Notes: generated from the sequence alone by a model not told the origin. Positions 27,456-37,406 are shown, counted from the first letter of the stretch. The stretch is DNA of 64,000 bases from Constantimarinum furrinae (GCF_014295415.1 NZ_CP052909.1:1612001-1676000); one strand, 5' to 3'. Numbers and translations are program-made.

Positions 27456-27486
27456 TTTGATTAATTCAATTTTATTTCTACCTTTG
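27456..27486 (+). promoter_or_regulatory. promoter of the ribosomal superoperon
   Basis: TTTG at 27456-27459 and TACCTTTG at 27479-27486 are separated by 19 bases. This is an exact match to both Bacteroidota promoter boxes with ideal spacing. Transcription should start near 27491, giving an AT-rich leader of about 50 bases before rpsL. Confidence 0.85.
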
Positions 27487-27540
27487 CAAGCCCTTAAAAA
27501 GAGGGATTTTATATTTAATATAGTATAATTAATATTTTAT

Positions 27541-27915
27541 ATGCCAACAATTTCACAATTAGTACGAAAAGGAAGAGCCAAAATAACCAAGAAGAGTAAA
27601 TCGGCTGCTTTAGATTCGTGCCCTCAAAGACGAGGTGTGTGTACGCGTGTATATACGACTACGCCTAAAAAACCAAACTCCGCAATGCGTAAAGTTGCAA
27701 GGGTTAGGTTGACTAATGGTAAGGAAGTGAACGCATACATTCCCGGTGAAGGTCACAATTTACAAGAGCACTCGATAGTATTGGTTAGAGGTGGAAGGGT
27801 AAAAGATTTGCCTGGTGTTAGATATCATATCGTTCGTGGAGCCTTAGACACCGCTGGTGTTGAAGGAAGAACACAACGAAGATCTAAGTACGGTGCCAAA
27901 CGCCCTAAGAAGTAA
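27541..27915 (+). CDS. rpsL: 30S ribosomal protein uS12
   Basis: uS12 lines the decoding centre. The 124-residue protein carries [10 protein letters not shown] at residues 42-51 and [13 protein letters not shown] near 84-96. Lys43 and Lys88, where streptomycin-resistance changes are classically found, are both in the wild-type state. It is the first gene of the operon, about 50 bases from the predicted transcription start, and uS7 follows after 23 bases. The C-terminal [11 protein letters not shown] is the usual basic tail. Confidence 0.98.
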   Translation: MPTISQLVRKGRAKITKKSKSAALDSCPQRRGVCTRVYTTTPKKPNSAMRKVARVRLTNGKEVNAYIPGEGHNLQEHSIVLVRGGRVKDLPGVRYHIVRGALDTAGVEGRTQRRSKYGAKRPKK

Positions 27916-27938
27916 TTAAAAACTTTTAAAGAGAAGAC

Positions 27939-28415
27939 ATGAGAAAAAGACAGGCCAAAAAAAGACCCCTTTTACCGGATCCGCGATTTAATGATCAATT
28001 AGTTACACGTTTTGTAAATAACTTGATGTGGGATGGAAAGAAGTCGGTGGCTTTTAAAGTGTTTTACGATGCAATCGATATCGTAGACGAGAAAAAAACA
28101 GACGAAGAAAAAACTGCTTTAGAAATGTGGAAAGATGCACTTTCCAATGTAATGCCTCACGTAGAGGTAAGAAGCCGTAGAGTTGGTGGAGCAACGTTTC
28201 AGATTCCAATGCAAATTCGCCCGGACCGAAAAATTTCAACTGCCATGAAGTGGTTGATCTTGTATGCTCGCAAGAGAAACGAAAAGTCTATGGCTCAGAA
28301 ATTAGCTGCCGAAATTCTGGCGGCTGCCAAAGAAGAAGGTGCAGCTGTTAAAAAGCGTACCGATACTCACAAAATGGCTGAAGCAAATAAAGCATTCTCA
28401 CATTTCAGATTCTAA
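27939..28415 (+). CDS. rpsG: 30S ribosomal protein uS7
   Basis: uS7 nucleates the 30S head and contacts E-site tRNA and mRNA. The 158-residue protein shows the basic N terminus [14 protein letters not shown], the helix [19 protein letters not shown], and the beta hairpin [16 protein letters not shown] that reaches the E site. Only 3 bases separate it from fusA, the gene order of the classical str operon. In E. coli uS7 represses this operon by binding the rpsL-rpsG gap; here that gap is only 23 bases and holds no obvious structure, so a different control is likely. Confidence 0.98.
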   Translation: MRKRQAKKRPLLPDPRFNDQLVTRFVNNLMWDGKKSVAFKVFYDAIDIVDEKKTDEEKTALEMWKDALSNVMPHVEVRSRRVGGATFQIPMQIRPDRKISTAMKWLILYARKRNEKSMAQKLAAEILAAAKEEGAAVKKRTDTHKMAEANKAFSHFRF

Positions 28416-28418
28416 AAA

Positions 28419-30551
28419 ATGGCACAAAGAGATTTAAAATTTACAAGAAATATAGGTATTGCTGCGCATATTGATGCCGGTAAGACTACAACTACAGAAC
28501 GTATCCTTTACTACACCGGTGTGAGTCATAAGATCGGGGAAGTACACGATGGAGCTGCAACTATGGACTGGATGGAGCAGGAGCAGGAACGCGGTATTAC
28601 TATTACTTCGGCTGCTACTACCTGTACCTGGAAATTTCCATTAGAAAATGCTCAGCCTACAGAGGAAACGAAAGATTACCACTTTAATATTATCGATACT
28701 CCCGGACACGTGGATTTTACGGTTGAAGTAAACCGTTCGTTACGTGTACTGGATGGATTGGTTTTCCTTTTTAGTGCGGTTGATGGGGTAGAGCCTCAGT
28801 CGGAAACTAACTGGAGACTTGCCGATAACTATAAAGTACCACGTATTGGTTTTGTGAACAAAATGGATCGTCAGGGTTCTAACTTTATGGCCGTTTGTCA
28901 GCAGGTTAAGGACATGTTGAAGTCTAATGCTGTACCAATTGTTTTGAACATTGGTGACGAAGCCGATTTTAAAGGAATCATCGACCTGGTTAAGAACCGA
29001 GCTATAATCTGGCACGATGAGACCATGGGAGCAACTTTTGATGTAGTTGATATTCCTGAGGATATGAAAGAAGAAGCAAGGAAGTATCGCGGACTTCTAA
29101 TCGAAGAGGTTGCTGCTTATGACGAAAACTTGCTTGAAAAATATATGGAGGATGAAGACTCTATTACTGAAGACGAAGTGCATGCTGCATTACGTGCTGC
29201 AGTAATGGATATGTCGATCATTCCTATGATCTGTGGTTCTGCCTTTAAAAACAAAGGGGTTCAGTTCTTGCTGGATGCTGTTTGTCGTTACCTGCCTTCT
29301 CCTACAGATAAGGAAGGTATTATTGGTGTGAATCCGGATACCGAAAAAGAAGAGATTCGTAAGCCTGATGTTTCTGCTCCTTTTGCAGCATTGGCGTTTA
29401 AGATCGCTACCGATCCTTTTGTGGGACGATTGGCATTCTTCCGCGCATATTCAGGTCGATTAGATGCAGGATCTTATATTCTGAACAATCGCTCAGGAAA
29501 GAAAGAACGTATCTCACGTATTTACCAAATGCACTCTAATAAGCAAAACGCTATCGATTTTATTGAAGCCGGAGATATTGGAGCAGCTGTTGGATTTAAG
29601 GATATTAAGACAGGAGATACCATGTCTGATGAAAAACATCCTATTGTATTGGAATCTATGGACTTCCCAGATCCCGTTATCGGTATCGCGGTTGAGCCTA
29701 AGACCAAGGCAGATGTTGATAAGCTAGGAATGGCTTTGGCAAAATTAGCTGAAGAGGATCCTACGTTTCAGGTTCGTACCGATGAAGCTTCAGGACAGAC
29801 AATTATTTCAGGGATGGGAGAACTTCACCTGGATATTATTGTGGACCGACTTAGACGTGAGTTTAAGGTTGAAGTGAATCAAGGTCAGCCACAAGTTGAG
29901 TACAAGGAGGCTGTAACAAAGTCTGCAGATCACAGAGAAGTGTACAAAAAGCAATCTGGTGGTCGTGGTAAGTTCGCCGATATCGTATTTACGTTGGAGC
30001 CTGCCGAAGAAGGTAAGGACGGACTGGAATTCGTGAATGAAATTAAAGGAGGAAACGTTCCTAAAGAATTTATTCCTTCTGTAGAAAAAGGATTCAAAAT
30101 GGCAATGGTCAATGGTCCGTTGGCAGGATTCGAAGTAGACAGCATGAAAGTAACGCTAAAGGATGGTTCATTCCACCCTGTAGATTCTGATGCCTTGTCT
30201 TTTGAATTGGCAGCTAAAATGGGCTTTAAAGCAGTAGCTAAAAAAGCCGGAGCTGTTATCCTTGAGCCTATTATGAAACTGGAGGTTTTAACTCCTGAAG
30301 AAAACATGGGTGATATCGTTGGAGATTTGAATCGTCGACGTGGTCAGGTGAGTAGTATGGGAGACCGTGCAAGTTCAAAAGTGATTAAAGCTGAAGTTCC
30401 GCTTTCTGAAATGTTTGGATATGTAACCACCTTAAGAACCCTGTCTTCAGGTAGAGCAACATCTACTATGGAATTTTCACACTATGCTGAAACTCCTTCA
30501 AATATTTCTGAAGAAGTAATTGCAGCTGCAAGAGGAACCGCTAACGTATAA
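28419..30551 (+). CDS. fusA: elongation factor G
   Basis: EF-G drives ribosomal translocation with GTP. This 710-residue protein has G1 [13 protein letters not shown], the switch I segment around [15 protein letters not shown]3 [13 protein letters not shown]4 NKMD, and the later domains with [21 protein letters not shown] (split: [11 protein letters not shown] and [10 protein letters not shown]) in domain IV. The C-terminal [19 protein letters not shown] is the domain V signature. It is a full canonical EF-G, not a shortened EF-G2 paralogue. tuf, which follows fusA in the E. coli str operon, is absent; rpsJ follows directly after 10 bases. Confidence 0.98.
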   Translation: MAQRDLKFTRNIGIAAHIDAGKTTTTERILYYTGVSHKIGEVHDGAATMDWMEQEQERGITITSAATTCTWKFPLENAQPTEETKDYHFNIIDTPGHVDFTVEVNRSLRVLDGLVFLFSAVDGVEPQSETNWRLADNYKVPRIGFVNKMDRQGSNFMAVCQQVKDMLKSNAVPIVLNIGDEADFKGIIDLVKNRAIIWHDETMGATFDVVDIPEDMKEEARKYRGLLIEEVAAYDENLLEKYMEDEDSITEDEVHAALRAAVMDMSIIPMICGSAFKNKGVQFLLDAVCRYLPSPTDKEGIIGVNPDTEKEEIRKPDVSAPFAALAFKIATDPFVGRLAFFRAYSGRLDAGSYILNNRSGKKERISRIYQMHSNKQNAIDFIEAGDIGAAVGFKDIKTGDTMSDEKHPIVLESMDFPDPVIGIAVEPKTKADVDKLGMALAKLAEEDPTFQVRTDEASGQTIISGMGELHLDIIVDRLRREFKVEVNQGQPQVEYKEAVTKSADHREVYKKQSGGRGKFADIVFTLEPAEEGKDGLEFVNEIKGGNVPKEFIPSVEKGFKMAMVNGPLAGFEVDSMKVTLKDGSFHPVDSDALSFELAAKMGFKAVAKKAGAVILEPIMKLEVLTPEENMGDIVGDLNRRRGQVSSMGDRASSKVIKAEVPLSEMFGYVTTLRTLSSGRATSTMEFSHYAETPSNISEEVIAAARGTANV

Positions 30552-30561
30552 TATTTCAGCA

Positions 30562-30867
30562 ATGAGTCAAAAAATAAGAATCAAATTAAAATCGTACGAT
30601 CACAATTTAGTGGACAAATCTGCTGAAAAGATTGTAAAAACTGTAAAAAGTACAGGTGCGGTAGTAACAGGACCCATTCCATTACCTACTCACAAAAAGA
30701 TCTTTACTGTATTGCGTTCACCACACGTGAATAAGAAGAGTAGAGAACAGTTTCAGTTAAGCTCTTATAAGAGATTGCTGGATATCTATAGTTCTTCTTC
30801 AAAAACGATCGATGCTCTAATGAAATTGGAGTTACCGAGTGGAGTTGAAGTAGAGATCAAGGTATAA
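30562..30867 (+). CDS. rpsJ: 30S ribosomal protein uS10 (NusE)
   Basis: uS10 sits in the 30S head and, as NusE, takes part in transcription antitermination. The start [18 protein letters not shown] at 30562 gives the normal 101 residues. An in-frame ATG at 30520 lies inside fusA and would add 14 unrelated residues. The motif [23 protein letters not shown] (split: [16 protein letters not shown] and RSPHVNK) is highly conserved. The gene is followed by an exceptional 214-base structured gap before rplC. Confidence 0.98.
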   Translation: MSQKIRIKLKSYDHNLVDKSAEKIVKTVKSTGAVVTGPIPLPTHKKIFTVLRSPHVNKKSREQFQLSSYKRLLDIYSSSSKTIDALMKLELPSGVEVEIKV

Positions 30868-31081
30868 CTTTTCCACGTAAGTGGGAATCTCTTCGGAAAA
30901 GCAATAGCTTCTCTCGATTAGACCTCTGCCTTCGCAGAGGGTAAACATGTCCGGAGCTGCGTGCAAAGGAAAAACGGAAAGCAAAGTAATATTCAGGGTT
31001 GAATTTATTTTGACCCTGTTTTTTTCTGAAAGCATTTCCGAATAAAAATAAGAAATAGTAATAATCAATAAATAAGTAAAT
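30868..31081 (+). promoter_or_regulatory. structured leader between rpsJ and rplC (candidate attenuator)
   Basis: This is the longest gap in the ribosomal operon (214 bases; most others are 2-26). It contains several inverted repeats. CTTTTCC at 30868-30874 can pair with GGAAAAG at 30895-30901, or alternatively CCAC-GTAA-GTGG at 30873-30884 can form. AAGC-AATA-GCTT follows, then CCTCTGC-CTTC-GCAGAGG. The gap ends in a full intrinsic-terminator shape at 30994-31025. No TAnnTTTG box lies between that terminator and rplC. A ribosomal-protein-controlled attenuator is the simplest reading; the controlling protein is unknown. Confidence 0.55.
30994..31025 (+). terminator. terminator-shaped hairpin inside the operon, upstream of rplC
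   Basis: CAGGGT (30994-30999) and ACCCTG (31013-31018) form a 6-bp stem with a 13-base loop. Seven T residues (31019-31025) follow directly. rplC starts 56 bases later with no new consensus promoter, so readthrough must occur at least part of the time. Confidence 0.65.
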
Positions 31082-31693
31082 ATGTCTGGGTTAATTGGAA
31101 AGAAGATAGGGATGACCAGCATCTACGACGAGAACGGGAAGAATATTCCTTGTACCGTTATTGAAGCTGGACCTTGTGTTGTTACCCAAGTCAGAACCAA
31201 AGAGGTTGACGGGTACGAAGCTCTTCAACTTGGTTTCGATGACAAGAAGACTGCTACGAAAGCTGCCGAAGGCCACGCCAAAAAAGCAGGAACCGTTGCA
31301 AAGCGAAAAGTCGTTGAATTCCAAGGATTTGAAGAGGAATTTAAATTAGGTGATACGATCACTGTAGAACACTTTATTGAAGGTGAGTTTGTGGATATTT
31401 CCGGAACTTCTAAAGGTAAAGGTTTCCAGGGGGTTGTAAAGCGTCACGGTTTTGCCGGTGTAGGTCAGGCTACTCACGGACAGCATAACCGATTAAGAGC
31501 TCCTGGTTCTATTGGTGCGGCATCATATCCTGCGAGAGTTTTCAAAGGAATGAAAATGGCCGGCCAAATGGGAAATGAAAAAGTGAAAGTTGAAAATTTA
31601 AGAGTTTTAAAAGTAGTTCCTGAAAAGAATCTACTTGTGGTTAAGGGATGTGTTCCCGGACACAAAAACGCTTATGTAATGATTCAGAAATAA
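31082..31693 (+). CDS. rplC: 50S ribosomal protein uL3
   Basis: uL3 is an early assembly protein whose loop reaches the peptidyl-transferase centre. The 203 residues include [19 protein letters not shown] at the N terminus and the family signature [15 protein letters not shown]. The loop around [15 protein letters not shown] contains the Gln that PrmB methylates in E. coli (GQ within HGQHN-type motif). The stop TAA and the rplD start ATG share one base (TAATG), so the two should be coupled. It is the first gene after the structured gap. Confidence 0.98.
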   Translation: MSGLIGKKIGMTSIYDENGKNIPCTVIEAGPCVVTQVRTKEVDGYEALQLGFDDKKTATKAAEGHAKKAGTVAKRKVVEFQGFEEEFKLGDTITVEHFIEGEFVDISGTSKGKGFQGVVKRHGFAGVGQATHGQHNRLRAPGSIGAASYPARVFKGMKMAGQMGNEKVKVENLRVLKVVPEKNLLVVKGCVPGHKNAYVMIQK

Positions 31694-32322
31694 TGAAGGT
31701 AGCTGTATTAGATATAAACGGAAAAGACACAGGTAGAAAGGTTGAACTTTCTAAGGATGTGTTCGGAATCGAGCCTAACAATCACGCGGTTTACCTGGAT
31801 GTGAAGCAATACCTTGCCAATCAAAGACAAGGTACTCATAAAGCCAAGGAACGCGCCGAGATTACAGGAAGTACTCGTAAGATAAAGAAGCAAAAAGGAA
31901 CCGGTACTGCCCGTGCGGGAAGTATCAAGTCTGGAGTCTTTAAAGGAGGAGGAAGAATTTTCGGTCCTAGACCAAGAAATTATTCTTTTAAATTGAACAA
32001 GAACCTTAAGCGATTAGCTCGTCGTTCGGCCCTTACAATTAAGGCGAATGAAAAGGCAATTGTGGTTATTGAAGACCTTAATTTTGATGCTCCAAAAACA
32101 AAAGATTTTACAGCAGTTTTGAAGACTTTAGGTCTTGAAAACAAAAAGTCTTTGTTTGTGTTGGGAGAGTCAAATAATAATGTATATTTGTCGTCTCGCA
32201 ATTTGAAAGGTACTGAAGTTCTAACTAACTCAGAATTAAGTACTTACAAAATTATGAATGCAAACAGTCTCGTGCTGTTTGAAGGTTCTTTGGAAGGAAT
32301 TGAAACAAACTTAAGTAAATAG
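31693..32322 (+). CDS. rplD: 50S ribosomal protein uL4
   Basis: uL4 lines the peptide exit tunnel and in E. coli also represses the S10 operon by attenuation. The ATG at 31693 gives 209 residues starting [17 protein letters not shown]; a longer frame starting inside rplC is rejected. The extended tunnel loop is visible as [27 protein letters not shown] (split: [16 protein letters not shown] and [11 protein letters not shown]). Since uL4 is the classical regulator of this operon, it is the first candidate to act at the rpsJ-rplC leader, though nothing in the sequence proves this. Confidence 0.98.
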   Translation: MKVAVLDINGKDTGRKVELSKDVFGIEPNNHAVYLDVKQYLANQRQGTHKAKERAEITGSTRKIKKQKGTGTARAGSIKSGVFKGGGRIFGPRPRNYSFKLNKNLKRLARRSALTIKANEKAIVVIEDLNFDAPKTKDFTAVLKTLGLENKKSLFVLGESNNNVYLSSRNLKGTEVLTNSELSTYKIMNANSLVLFEGSLEGIETNLSK

Positions 32323-32330
32323 AAACGAAG

Positions 32331-32621
32331 ATGAATATCTTAATAAAACCTATTATTACAGAAAAAGCTACAGCCGATGCTGAGGTGAACAACCGTTACG
32401 GTTTTGTAGTAAACCCTAAGGCGAATAAGGTAGAGATCAAGAAAGCAGTTGAGTCTGCTTACGGAGTTTCTGTTGAAAAAGTTCGCACAATGAATGTCCG
32501 CCCGGATCGCAAAACCCGATATACAAAAACGGGGATCCAAACTGGTAAAACAAATGCTTTTAAGAAGGCAATTGTACAGGTGGCGGAAGGTGATACAATA
32601 GATTTTTACAGTAACATCTAA
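32331..32621 (+). CDS. rplW: 50S ribosomal protein uL23
   Basis: uL23 surrounds the tunnel exit and docks trigger factor and the signal recognition particle. The 96-residue protein starts MNILIKPIITEKAT and has the core YGFVVNPKANKVEIKKAVE and the motif VRTMNVRPDRKTRY. The length is normal for the phylum. It follows rplD after 8 bases and precedes rplB after 26. Confidence 0.97.
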   Translation: MNILIKPIITEKATADAEVNNRYGFVVNPKANKVEIKKAVESAYGVSVEKVRTMNVRPDRKTRYTKTGIQTGKTNAFKKAIVQVAEGDTIDFYSNI

Positions 32622-32647
32622 GCTTGCTTAGATTTAATTAGACAAAA

Positions 32648-33472
32648 ATGTCAGTAAGAAAATTAAAACCTATCACCCCAGGTCAGCGTTTTAGAGTTGT
32701 AAATGGATTTGACGCCATTACAACTGATAAGCCGGAGAAAAGTTTATTAGCTCCGAAAAAGAGATCTGGTGGTAGAAACAGTCAAGGAAAAATGACCATG
32801 CGCTACATAGGTGGTGGTCATAAGAAGAAATATCGAATTATCGATTTTAAACGTGACAAGGCGGGGATTCCTGCAACTGTTGCGTCTATAGAATACGATC
32901 CTAACCGTACGGCTTTTATTGCATTAGTTAATTACCAAGATGGTGAGAAGCGATATGTAATAGCACAGAACGGTCTTCAGGTTGGACAAAACATCGTTTC
33001 CGGAGAGAGTGTTGCTCCCGAGATCGGAAACGCAATGTCACTTGCAAATATTCCATTAGGAACAATCATTTCATGTATCGAATTACGTCCTGGTCAGGGA
33101 GCAGTTTTGGCGCGTAGTGCCGGAGCGTTTGCTCAGCTTATGGCAAGAGATGGAAAATATGCTACCGTTAAATTGCCATCCGGTGAAACCCGTTTGGTGT
33201 TAGCTGTTTGTATGGCAACTATTGGGGCTGTTTCTAACAGTGATCACCAGTTGTTGGTGTCAGGTAAAGCTGGTAGATCGAGATGGTTGGGTAGAAGACC
33301 TAGAACAAGACCAGTAGTGATGAACCCGGTTGATCACCCCATGGGTGGTGGTGAAGGTAAGTCTTCTGGAGGTCATCCTCGTTCAAGAAAAGGAATTCCT
33401 GCAAAAGGTTACAGAACTCGTTCTAAAACCAAGGCAAGTAATAAATATATAATCGAACGTAGAAAGAAATAA
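32648..33472 (+). CDS. rplB: 50S ribosomal protein uL2
   Basis: uL2 is one of the most conserved proteins and helps form the peptidyl-transferase region and intersubunit bridge B7b. The 274 residues include [20 protein letters not shown] near the N terminus and the C-terminal signature [21 protein letters not shown] (split: [14 protein letters not shown] and EGKSSGG), whose His has been linked to catalysis. The full basic tail is present. Only 3 bases separate it from rpsS. Confidence 0.98.
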   Translation: MSVRKLKPITPGQRFRVVNGFDAITTDKPEKSLLAPKKRSGGRNSQGKMTMRYIGGGHKKKYRIIDFKRDKAGIPATVASIEYDPNRTAFIALVNYQDGEKRYVIAQNGLQVGQNIVSGESVAPEIGNAMSLANIPLGTIISCIELRPGQGAVLARSAGAFAQLMARDGKYATVKLPSGETRLVLAVCMATIGAVSNSDHQLLVSGKAGRSRWLGRRPRTRPVVMNPVDHPMGGGEGKSSGGHPRSRKGIPAKGYRTRSKTKASNKYIIERRKK

Positions 33473-33475
33473 GCT

Positions 33476-33754
33476 ATGGCAAGATCGTTAAAAAAAGGAC
33501 CTTACGTTCACTATAAGTTAGAACAGAAAGTACAGCAAAATGTGGAGTCTAATAAAAAGACGGTGATCAAAACCTGGTCACGTGCATCTATGATCACTCC
33601 CGATTTTGTAGGACAAACCATCGCAGTTCATAACGGACGTCAATTCGTGCCGGTATATGTAACTGAGAATATGGTAGGACATAAATTAGGAGAATTTTCA
33701 CCTACAAGATCATTCCGTGGTCACGCTGGTGCAAAAAATAAAGGTAAAAAATAA
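33476..33754 (+). CDS. rpsS: 30S ribosomal protein uS19
   Basis: uS19 is in the 30S head and forms bridges with uL5 and contacts with uS13. The 92 residues start [15 protein letters not shown] and contain [25 protein letters not shown] (split: [11 protein letters not shown] and [14 protein letters not shown]), the family signature, followed by [15 protein letters not shown]. It is complete, and the upstream gap is 3 bases, downstream 6. Confidence 0.98.
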   Translation: MARSLKKGPYVHYKLEQKVQQNVESNKKTVIKTWSRASMITPDFVGQTIAVHNGRQFVPVYVTENMVGHKLGEFSPTRSFRGHAGAKNKGKK

Positions 33755-33760
33755 TAGGCC

Positions 33761-34171
33761 ATGGGAGTTCGTAAAAGAGAAAGAGCAGAGCAGATCAAGG
33801 AAGCAAAGAAGACACAATACTTTGCCAAGTTGAACAATTGCCCTACTTCACCAAGAAAGATGCGGTTAGTAGCTGATCTTGTTCGTGGTGAGAAAATAGA
33901 TAAGGCGCTTAATATTTTAAAGTTTAGCCAAAAGGAAGCTTCAAAGCGTTTGGAGACACTTTTATTATCTGCCATCGCAAACTGGCAGGCTAAGAATGAG
34001 GATGCTTCAATAGAGGATGCCGATCTTTTTATTAAAGAGATTCGAGTGGATGGTGGAACGATGTTAAAGAGACTTCGTCCTGCACCACAGGGTAGAGCGC
34101 ACAGAATTAGAAAACGTTCCAATCACGTAACACTCGTGCTTGGTGCTAACGATAACACACAAAGCAATTAA
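33761..34171 (+). CDS. rplV: 50S ribosomal protein uL22
   Basis: uL22 contacts all 23S domains and its long hairpin narrows the exit tunnel. Of 136 residues the core runs from [19 protein letters not shown] to the tunnel hairpin [24 protein letters not shown] (split: [12 protein letters not shown] and [12 protein letters not shown]). An N-terminal extension [18 protein letters not shown] of about 20 basic residues precedes the core, as in other Bacteroidota. No macrolide-linked deletion is evident in the hairpin. Confidence 0.97.
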   Translation: MGVRKRERAEQIKEAKKTQYFAKLNNCPTSPRKMRLVADLVRGEKIDKALNILKFSQKEASKRLETLLLSAIANWQAKNEDASIEDADLFIKEIRVDGGTMLKRLRPAPQGRAHRIRKRSNHVTLVLGANDNTQSN

Positions 34172-34174
34172 TAA

Positions 34175-34897
34175 ATGGGACAGAAGACAAATCCAATCGG
34201 GAATCGCTTAGGTATCATTAGAGGATGGGAGTCCAACTGGTACGGAGGTAACGACTACGGTGATAAATTAGCCGAAGACGACAAGATTAGAAAATATGTT
34301 CATGCTCGTTTAAGTAAAGCTAGTGTGTCCAGAGTAATTATTGAGCGTACGCTTAAGCTTGTAACCGTTACTATCACCACTGCCCGTCCCGGGATCATTA
34401 TCGGGAAAGGTGGTCAGGAGGTAGACAAGCTAAAAGAAGAGCTTAAGAAAATTACCGGTAAAGAGGTACAGATCAACATTCATGAGATCAAGAGACCCGA
34501 ACTTGATGCGTATCTGGTTGCTGCGAGTGTAGCAAGACAGATCGAAAACAGAATTTCATACCGCCGTGCAATTAAGATGGCTATCGCTGCGGCAATGCGT
34601 ATGAATGCTGAAGGAATCAAAATTCAGATCTCCGGACGCTTAAATGGTGCTGAAATGGCACGATCTGAGTCTTATAAAGACGGTCGTATCCCTTTATCTA
34701 CATTTAGAGCCGATATTGATTACGCTTTAGTTGAGGCACATACTACCTACGGTAGATTGGGTGTTAAAGTGTGGATCATGAAAGGTGAAGTATATGGAAA
34801 AAGAGAGCTTTCTCCGCTTGTTGGTTTAACCAAAAAAGGTGGAAAAGGTGGAGGAACCGGACGAGGCGGTAATAACAAACCACGTCGTAGAAAGTAA
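34175..34897 (+). CDS. rpsC: 30S ribosomal protein uS3
   Basis: uS3 forms part of the mRNA entry tunnel and its helicase activity. The KH domain is seen in [17 protein letters not shown] (about residues 69-85) and the C-terminal domain in [21 protein letters not shown] (split: [12 protein letters not shown] and SYKDGRIPL). The protein is 240 residues and ends with a Gly/Lys/Arg-rich tail [21 protein letters not shown] that is longer than in E. coli. It follows rplV after 3 bases. Confidence 0.98.
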   Translation: MGQKTNPIGNRLGIIRGWESNWYGGNDYGDKLAEDDKIRKYVHARLSKASVSRVIIERTLKLVTVTITTARPGIIIGKGGQEVDKLKEELKKITGKEVQINIHEIKRPELDAYLVAASVARQIENRISYRRAIKMAIAAAMRMNAEGIKIQISGRLNGAEMARSESYKDGRIPLSTFRADIDYALVEAHTTYGRLGVKVWIMKGEVYGKRELSPLVGLTKKGGKGGGTGRGGNNKPRRRK

Positions 34898-34915
34898 TTT
34901 TTTAAATAGAAGAAA

Positions 34916-35335
34916 ATGTTACAACCTAAGAGAACAAAATACCGAAAACAACAAAAGGGACGAATGAAGGGTAATGCAGGTCGTGGAAACCAGCTTGCCT
35001 ACGGAACCTTTGGTATTAAATCTTTAGATTCAAATTTCCTGACCGCACGTCAAATAGAAGCTGCACGTATTGCTGCTACCCGATATATGAAAAGAGAAGG
35101 TTCTATCTGGATTATGATTTTTCCGGATAAGCCTATTACAAAGAAACCTCTTGAAGTACGTATGGGTAAAGGTAAAGGTGCTGTAGAATATTGGGCTGCC
35201 GTTGTTAAACCTGGTAGAATTTTGTTTGAAGTTTCTGGAGTTCCTCTCGAAACTGCTAAAGAAGCATTACGTCTTGCGGCTCAAAAGCTTCCGGTAAAAA
35301 CAAAATTTGTAATGTCTAGAGATTATCAAGCTTAA
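34916..35335 (+). CDS. rplP: 50S ribosomal protein uL16
   Basis: uL16 helps place the A-site tRNA on the large subunit. The 139 residues start [15 protein letters not shown] and contain the signature [25 protein letters not shown] (split: [15 protein letters not shown] and [10 protein letters not shown]) followed by [16 protein letters not shown]. Complete and of normal length. It lies 18 bases after rpsC and 11 before rpmC. Confidence 0.98.
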   Translation: MLQPKRTKYRKQQKGRMKGNAGRGNQLAYGTFGIKSLDSNFLTARQIEAARIAATRYMKREGSIWIMIFPDKPITKKPLEVRMGKGKGAVEYWAAVVKPGRILFEVSGVPLETAKEALRLAAQKLPVKTKFVMSRDYQA

Positions 35336-35346
35336 TTTATAGAAAG

Positions 35347-35538
35347 ATGAAACAATCAGAGATAAACGAAGCCACAACAGCGGAACTTCAGGAAAAGTTA
35401 ACTGAATCGAAGAAAGCGTATTCAGACCTAAAAATGGCGCATACCATTTCACCGTTGGAAAATCCAATTCAGCTTAGAAATCAAAGAAGATCTATTGCCA
35501 GAATTGCGACAGAACTAACTAAAAGAGAAGTACAGTAA
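35347..35538 (+). CDS. rpmC: 50S ribosomal protein uL29
   Basis: uL29 is a two-helix protein at the tunnel exit beside uL23. The 63 residues start MKQSEINEATTAELQEKLTE and carry the usual LRNQRRSIARIATELTKRE second helix. Normal size, and in the standard S10-operon order between uL16 and uS17. Confidence 0.97.
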   Translation: MKQSEINEATTAELQEKLTESKKAYSDLKMAHTISPLENPIQLRNQRRSIARIATELTKREVQ

Positions 35539-35555
35539 CGGTACGAAGCTGAAAG

Positions 35556-35813
35556 ATGGAAAAAAGAAACTTAAGAAAAGAGCGTATAGGAGTAGTAACC
35601 AGTAGTAAAATGGAAAAATCCATTGTTGTTGCTGAGGTTAAAAAAGTAAAACATCCTATGTACGGAAAGTTCGTATTAAAAACGAAAAAGTACGTAGCAC
35701 ACGACGAGAAAAATGACTGCAACGAAGGAGATACAGTAAAGATCATGGAAACACGACCTTTAAGTAAAACCAAATGTTGGAGGTTAGTAGAAATAATTGA
35801 AAGAGCGAAGTAA
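35556..35813 (+). CDS. rpsQ: 30S ribosomal protein uS17
   Basis: uS17 is a primary 16S-binding protein with an OB fold. The 85 residues include [21 protein letters not shown]-like N-terminal strands (actual: [19 protein letters not shown]), the loop [20 protein letters not shown] and the ending [17 protein letters not shown]. It is the last gene of the classical S10 part; rplN of the spc part follows after only 2 bases, so the two clusters are fused. Confidence 0.98.
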   Translation: MEKRNLRKERIGVVTSSKMEKSIVVAEVKKVKHPMYGKFVLKTKKYVAHDEKNDCNEGDTVKIMETRPLSKTKCWRLVEIIERAK

Positions 35814-35815
35814 TC

Positions 35816-36184
35816 ATGATACAACAAGAATCAAGACTTAAAGTAGCAGACAACACCGGCGCCAAAGAAGTGCTAACCATTAGAGTGTTGGGCGGGACGA
35901 AAAAAAGATATGCTTCCATTGGTGATAAGATCGTAGTAACTGTAAAGGAAGCTACCCCAAATGGAAATATTAAGAAAGGTGCCGTTTCTACTGCAGTAGT
36001 GGTACGTACCGTGAAAGAGGTAAGAAGGCCAGATGGATCTTATATCCGTTTCGATGACAATGCTTGTGTACTTTTAAACCCACAAGGGGAGATGAGAGGA
36101 ACACGTGTGTTTGGACCCGTTGCCAGAGAACTTCGTGACAAACAATTTATGAAAATAGTATCATTGGCACCAGAGGTGCTTTAA
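35816..36184 (+). CDS. rplN: 50S ribosomal protein uL14
   Basis: uL14 lies at the subunit interface and binds the silencing factor RsfS. The 122-residue protein starts [20 protein letters not shown] and shows the family signature [20 protein letters not shown] plus [20 protein letters not shown] at the C terminus. Length is identical to that of most bacteria. It opens the spc-type gene order without a separate promoter. Confidence 0.98.
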   Translation: MIQQESRLKVADNTGAKEVLTIRVLGGTKKRYASIGDKIVVTVKEATPNGNIKKGAVSTAVVVRTVKEVRRPDGSYIRFDDNACVLLNPQGEMRGTRVFGPVARELRDKQFMKIVSLAPEVL

Positions 36185-36194
36185 TACGATAAAG

Positions 36195-36509
36195 ATGGGA
36201 AAGCTTAAAATAAAATCGGGAGATACCGTAGTCGTTACAGCCGGAGAACATAAAGGTTCTGAAGGTAAAGTGATGAAGGTGCTTCTTGAGAAAAACAAAG
36301 CAATAGTAGAAGGAGTGAATACGGTAAAGAAACACGAGAAGCCAAGTGCGGCTAATCCTCAGGGTGGAATTACTGAAAAAGAAGCTCCAATTCATATTTC
36401 TAACCTGTCGTTGGTTGATCCTAAATCGGGGGAAGCTACACGTGTAGGATATAGAATGGAAGATGGTAAAAAAGTACGATTTTCTAAAAAATCGAATCAA
36501 GTATTATAG
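36195..36509 (+). CDS. rplX: 50S ribosomal protein uL24
   Basis: uL24 is an assembly initiator that binds the 5' end of 23S rRNA. The KOW motif is [21 protein letters not shown] near residues 3-23 (split: [14 protein letters not shown] and HKGSEGK). The 104 residues end with [11 protein letters not shown]. It lies 10 bases after rplN and 2 before rplE. Confidence 0.97.
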   Translation: MGKLKIKSGDTVVVTAGEHKGSEGKVMKVLLEKNKAIVEGVNTVKKHEKPSAANPQGGITEKEAPIHISNLSLVDPKSGEATRVGYRMEDGKKVRFSKKSNQVL

Positions 36510-36511
36510 TT

Positions 36512-37063
36512 ATGGGATATACACCAAGACTTAAGGAAGAGTACAAGAGCAAAGTAATTAATGCTCTTACAGACGAGTTCGGCTACAAAAATGTAATGCA
36601 GGTTCCAAAATTGGAACGCATTGTAGTTTCTCGTGGAGTTGGAGCAGCTGTGGCCGATAAGAAATTGATCGACTATTCGGTTGAGGAGCTAACCAATATC
36701 ACTGGACAAAAGGCAATCGCGACTATCTCCAAAAAGGATGTCGCAACCTTTAAATTAAGAAAGGGAATGCCAATCGGGACCAAAGTTACTTTACGTGGAG
36801 AGCGTATGTATGAGTTTTTAGACAGACTTGTTACATCTGCGTTGCCAAGGGTACGTGATTTTGGAGGAATAAAAGCTACTGGATTTGACGGTAGAGGTAA
36901 TTACTCTTTGGGTATTACTGAGCAGATTATTTTTCCTGAAATAGATATCGATAAGGTCAAGAAAATAGAAGGAATGAACATTACGTTCGTAACTACTGCC
37001 GAAACCGATAAAGAAGCGAAAGCATTATTAACAGAACTGGGATTACCTTTTAAAAAGAACTAA
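36512..37063 (+). CDS. rplE: 50S ribosomal protein uL5
   Basis: uL5 belongs to the 5S ribonucleoprotein and contacts P-site tRNA. The 183 residues include [16 protein letters not shown], the signature [20 protein letters not shown], and [11 protein letters not shown] leading to [20 protein letters not shown]. Complete. It is followed after 3 bases by rpsN. Confidence 0.98.
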   Translation: MGYTPRLKEEYKSKVINALTDEFGYKNVMQVPKLERIVVSRGVGAAVADKKLIDYSVEELTNITGQKAIATISKKDVATFKLRKGMPIGTKVTLRGERMYEFLDRLVTSALPRVRDFGGIKATGFDGRGNYSLGITEQIIFPEIDIDKVKKIEGMNITFVTTAETDKEAKALLTELGLPFKKN

Positions 37064-37066
37064 GAG

Positions 37067-37336
37067 ATGGCTAAAGAATCAATGAAAGCCCGCGAGGTTA
37101 AGAGACAAAAATTGGTAGACAAGTATGCCGAAAAGCGCAAGGCTCTAAAAGAAGCCGGCGACTGGGAAGCGCTACAGAAATTACCAAAAAATTCTTCTCC
37201 CGTTCGTTTACACAATCGTTGTAAACTAACTGGAAGACCTAAAGGGTATATGAGAACTTTTGGGATTTCACGTGTAATGTTCCGTGAAATGGCCAATCAA
37301 GGATTGATCCCGGGTGTTAGAAAAGCAAGCTGGTAA
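37067..37336 (+). CDS. rpsN: 30S ribosomal protein uS14, zinc-free form
   Basis: uS14 completes assembly of the 30S head. At 89 residues this is the long form, which lacks the four-Cys zinc ribbon of the 61-residue form; only one Cys is present, in [20 protein letters not shown]. The ending [11 protein letters not shown] is standard. The 70-base gap that follows, before rpsH, is unusually long for this operon and contains a hairpin. Confidence 0.98.
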   Translation: MAKESMKAREVKRQKLVDKYAEKRKALKEAGDWEALQKLPKNSSPVRLHNRCKLTGRPKGYMRTFGISRVMFREMANQGLIPGVRKASW

Positions 37337-37369
37337 AATTATAAATGGGTAGCAGGTTTGTTTCGATTA

Positions 37370-37384
37370 TTTTCGCGACGAAAA
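37370..37384 (+). promoter_or_regulatory. hairpin in the rpsN-rpsH gap
   Basis: TTTTCG-CGA-CGAAAA is a perfect 6-bp stem with a 3-base loop, in a 70-base gap where neighbours are 2-26 bases apart. uS8, encoded next, regulates the spc operon in E. coli by binding mRNA, but at the rplE start. Whether this hairpin is a uS8 site is unknown. Confidence 0.35.
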
Positions 37385-37406
37385 CCATTACCGCAAATTA
37401 ATATAT

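Noticed and set aside
29930-30307. 125-codon minus-strand frame inside fusA
   Set aside because: Low-complexity Ser/Pro shadow of EF-G with no motif or start signal.
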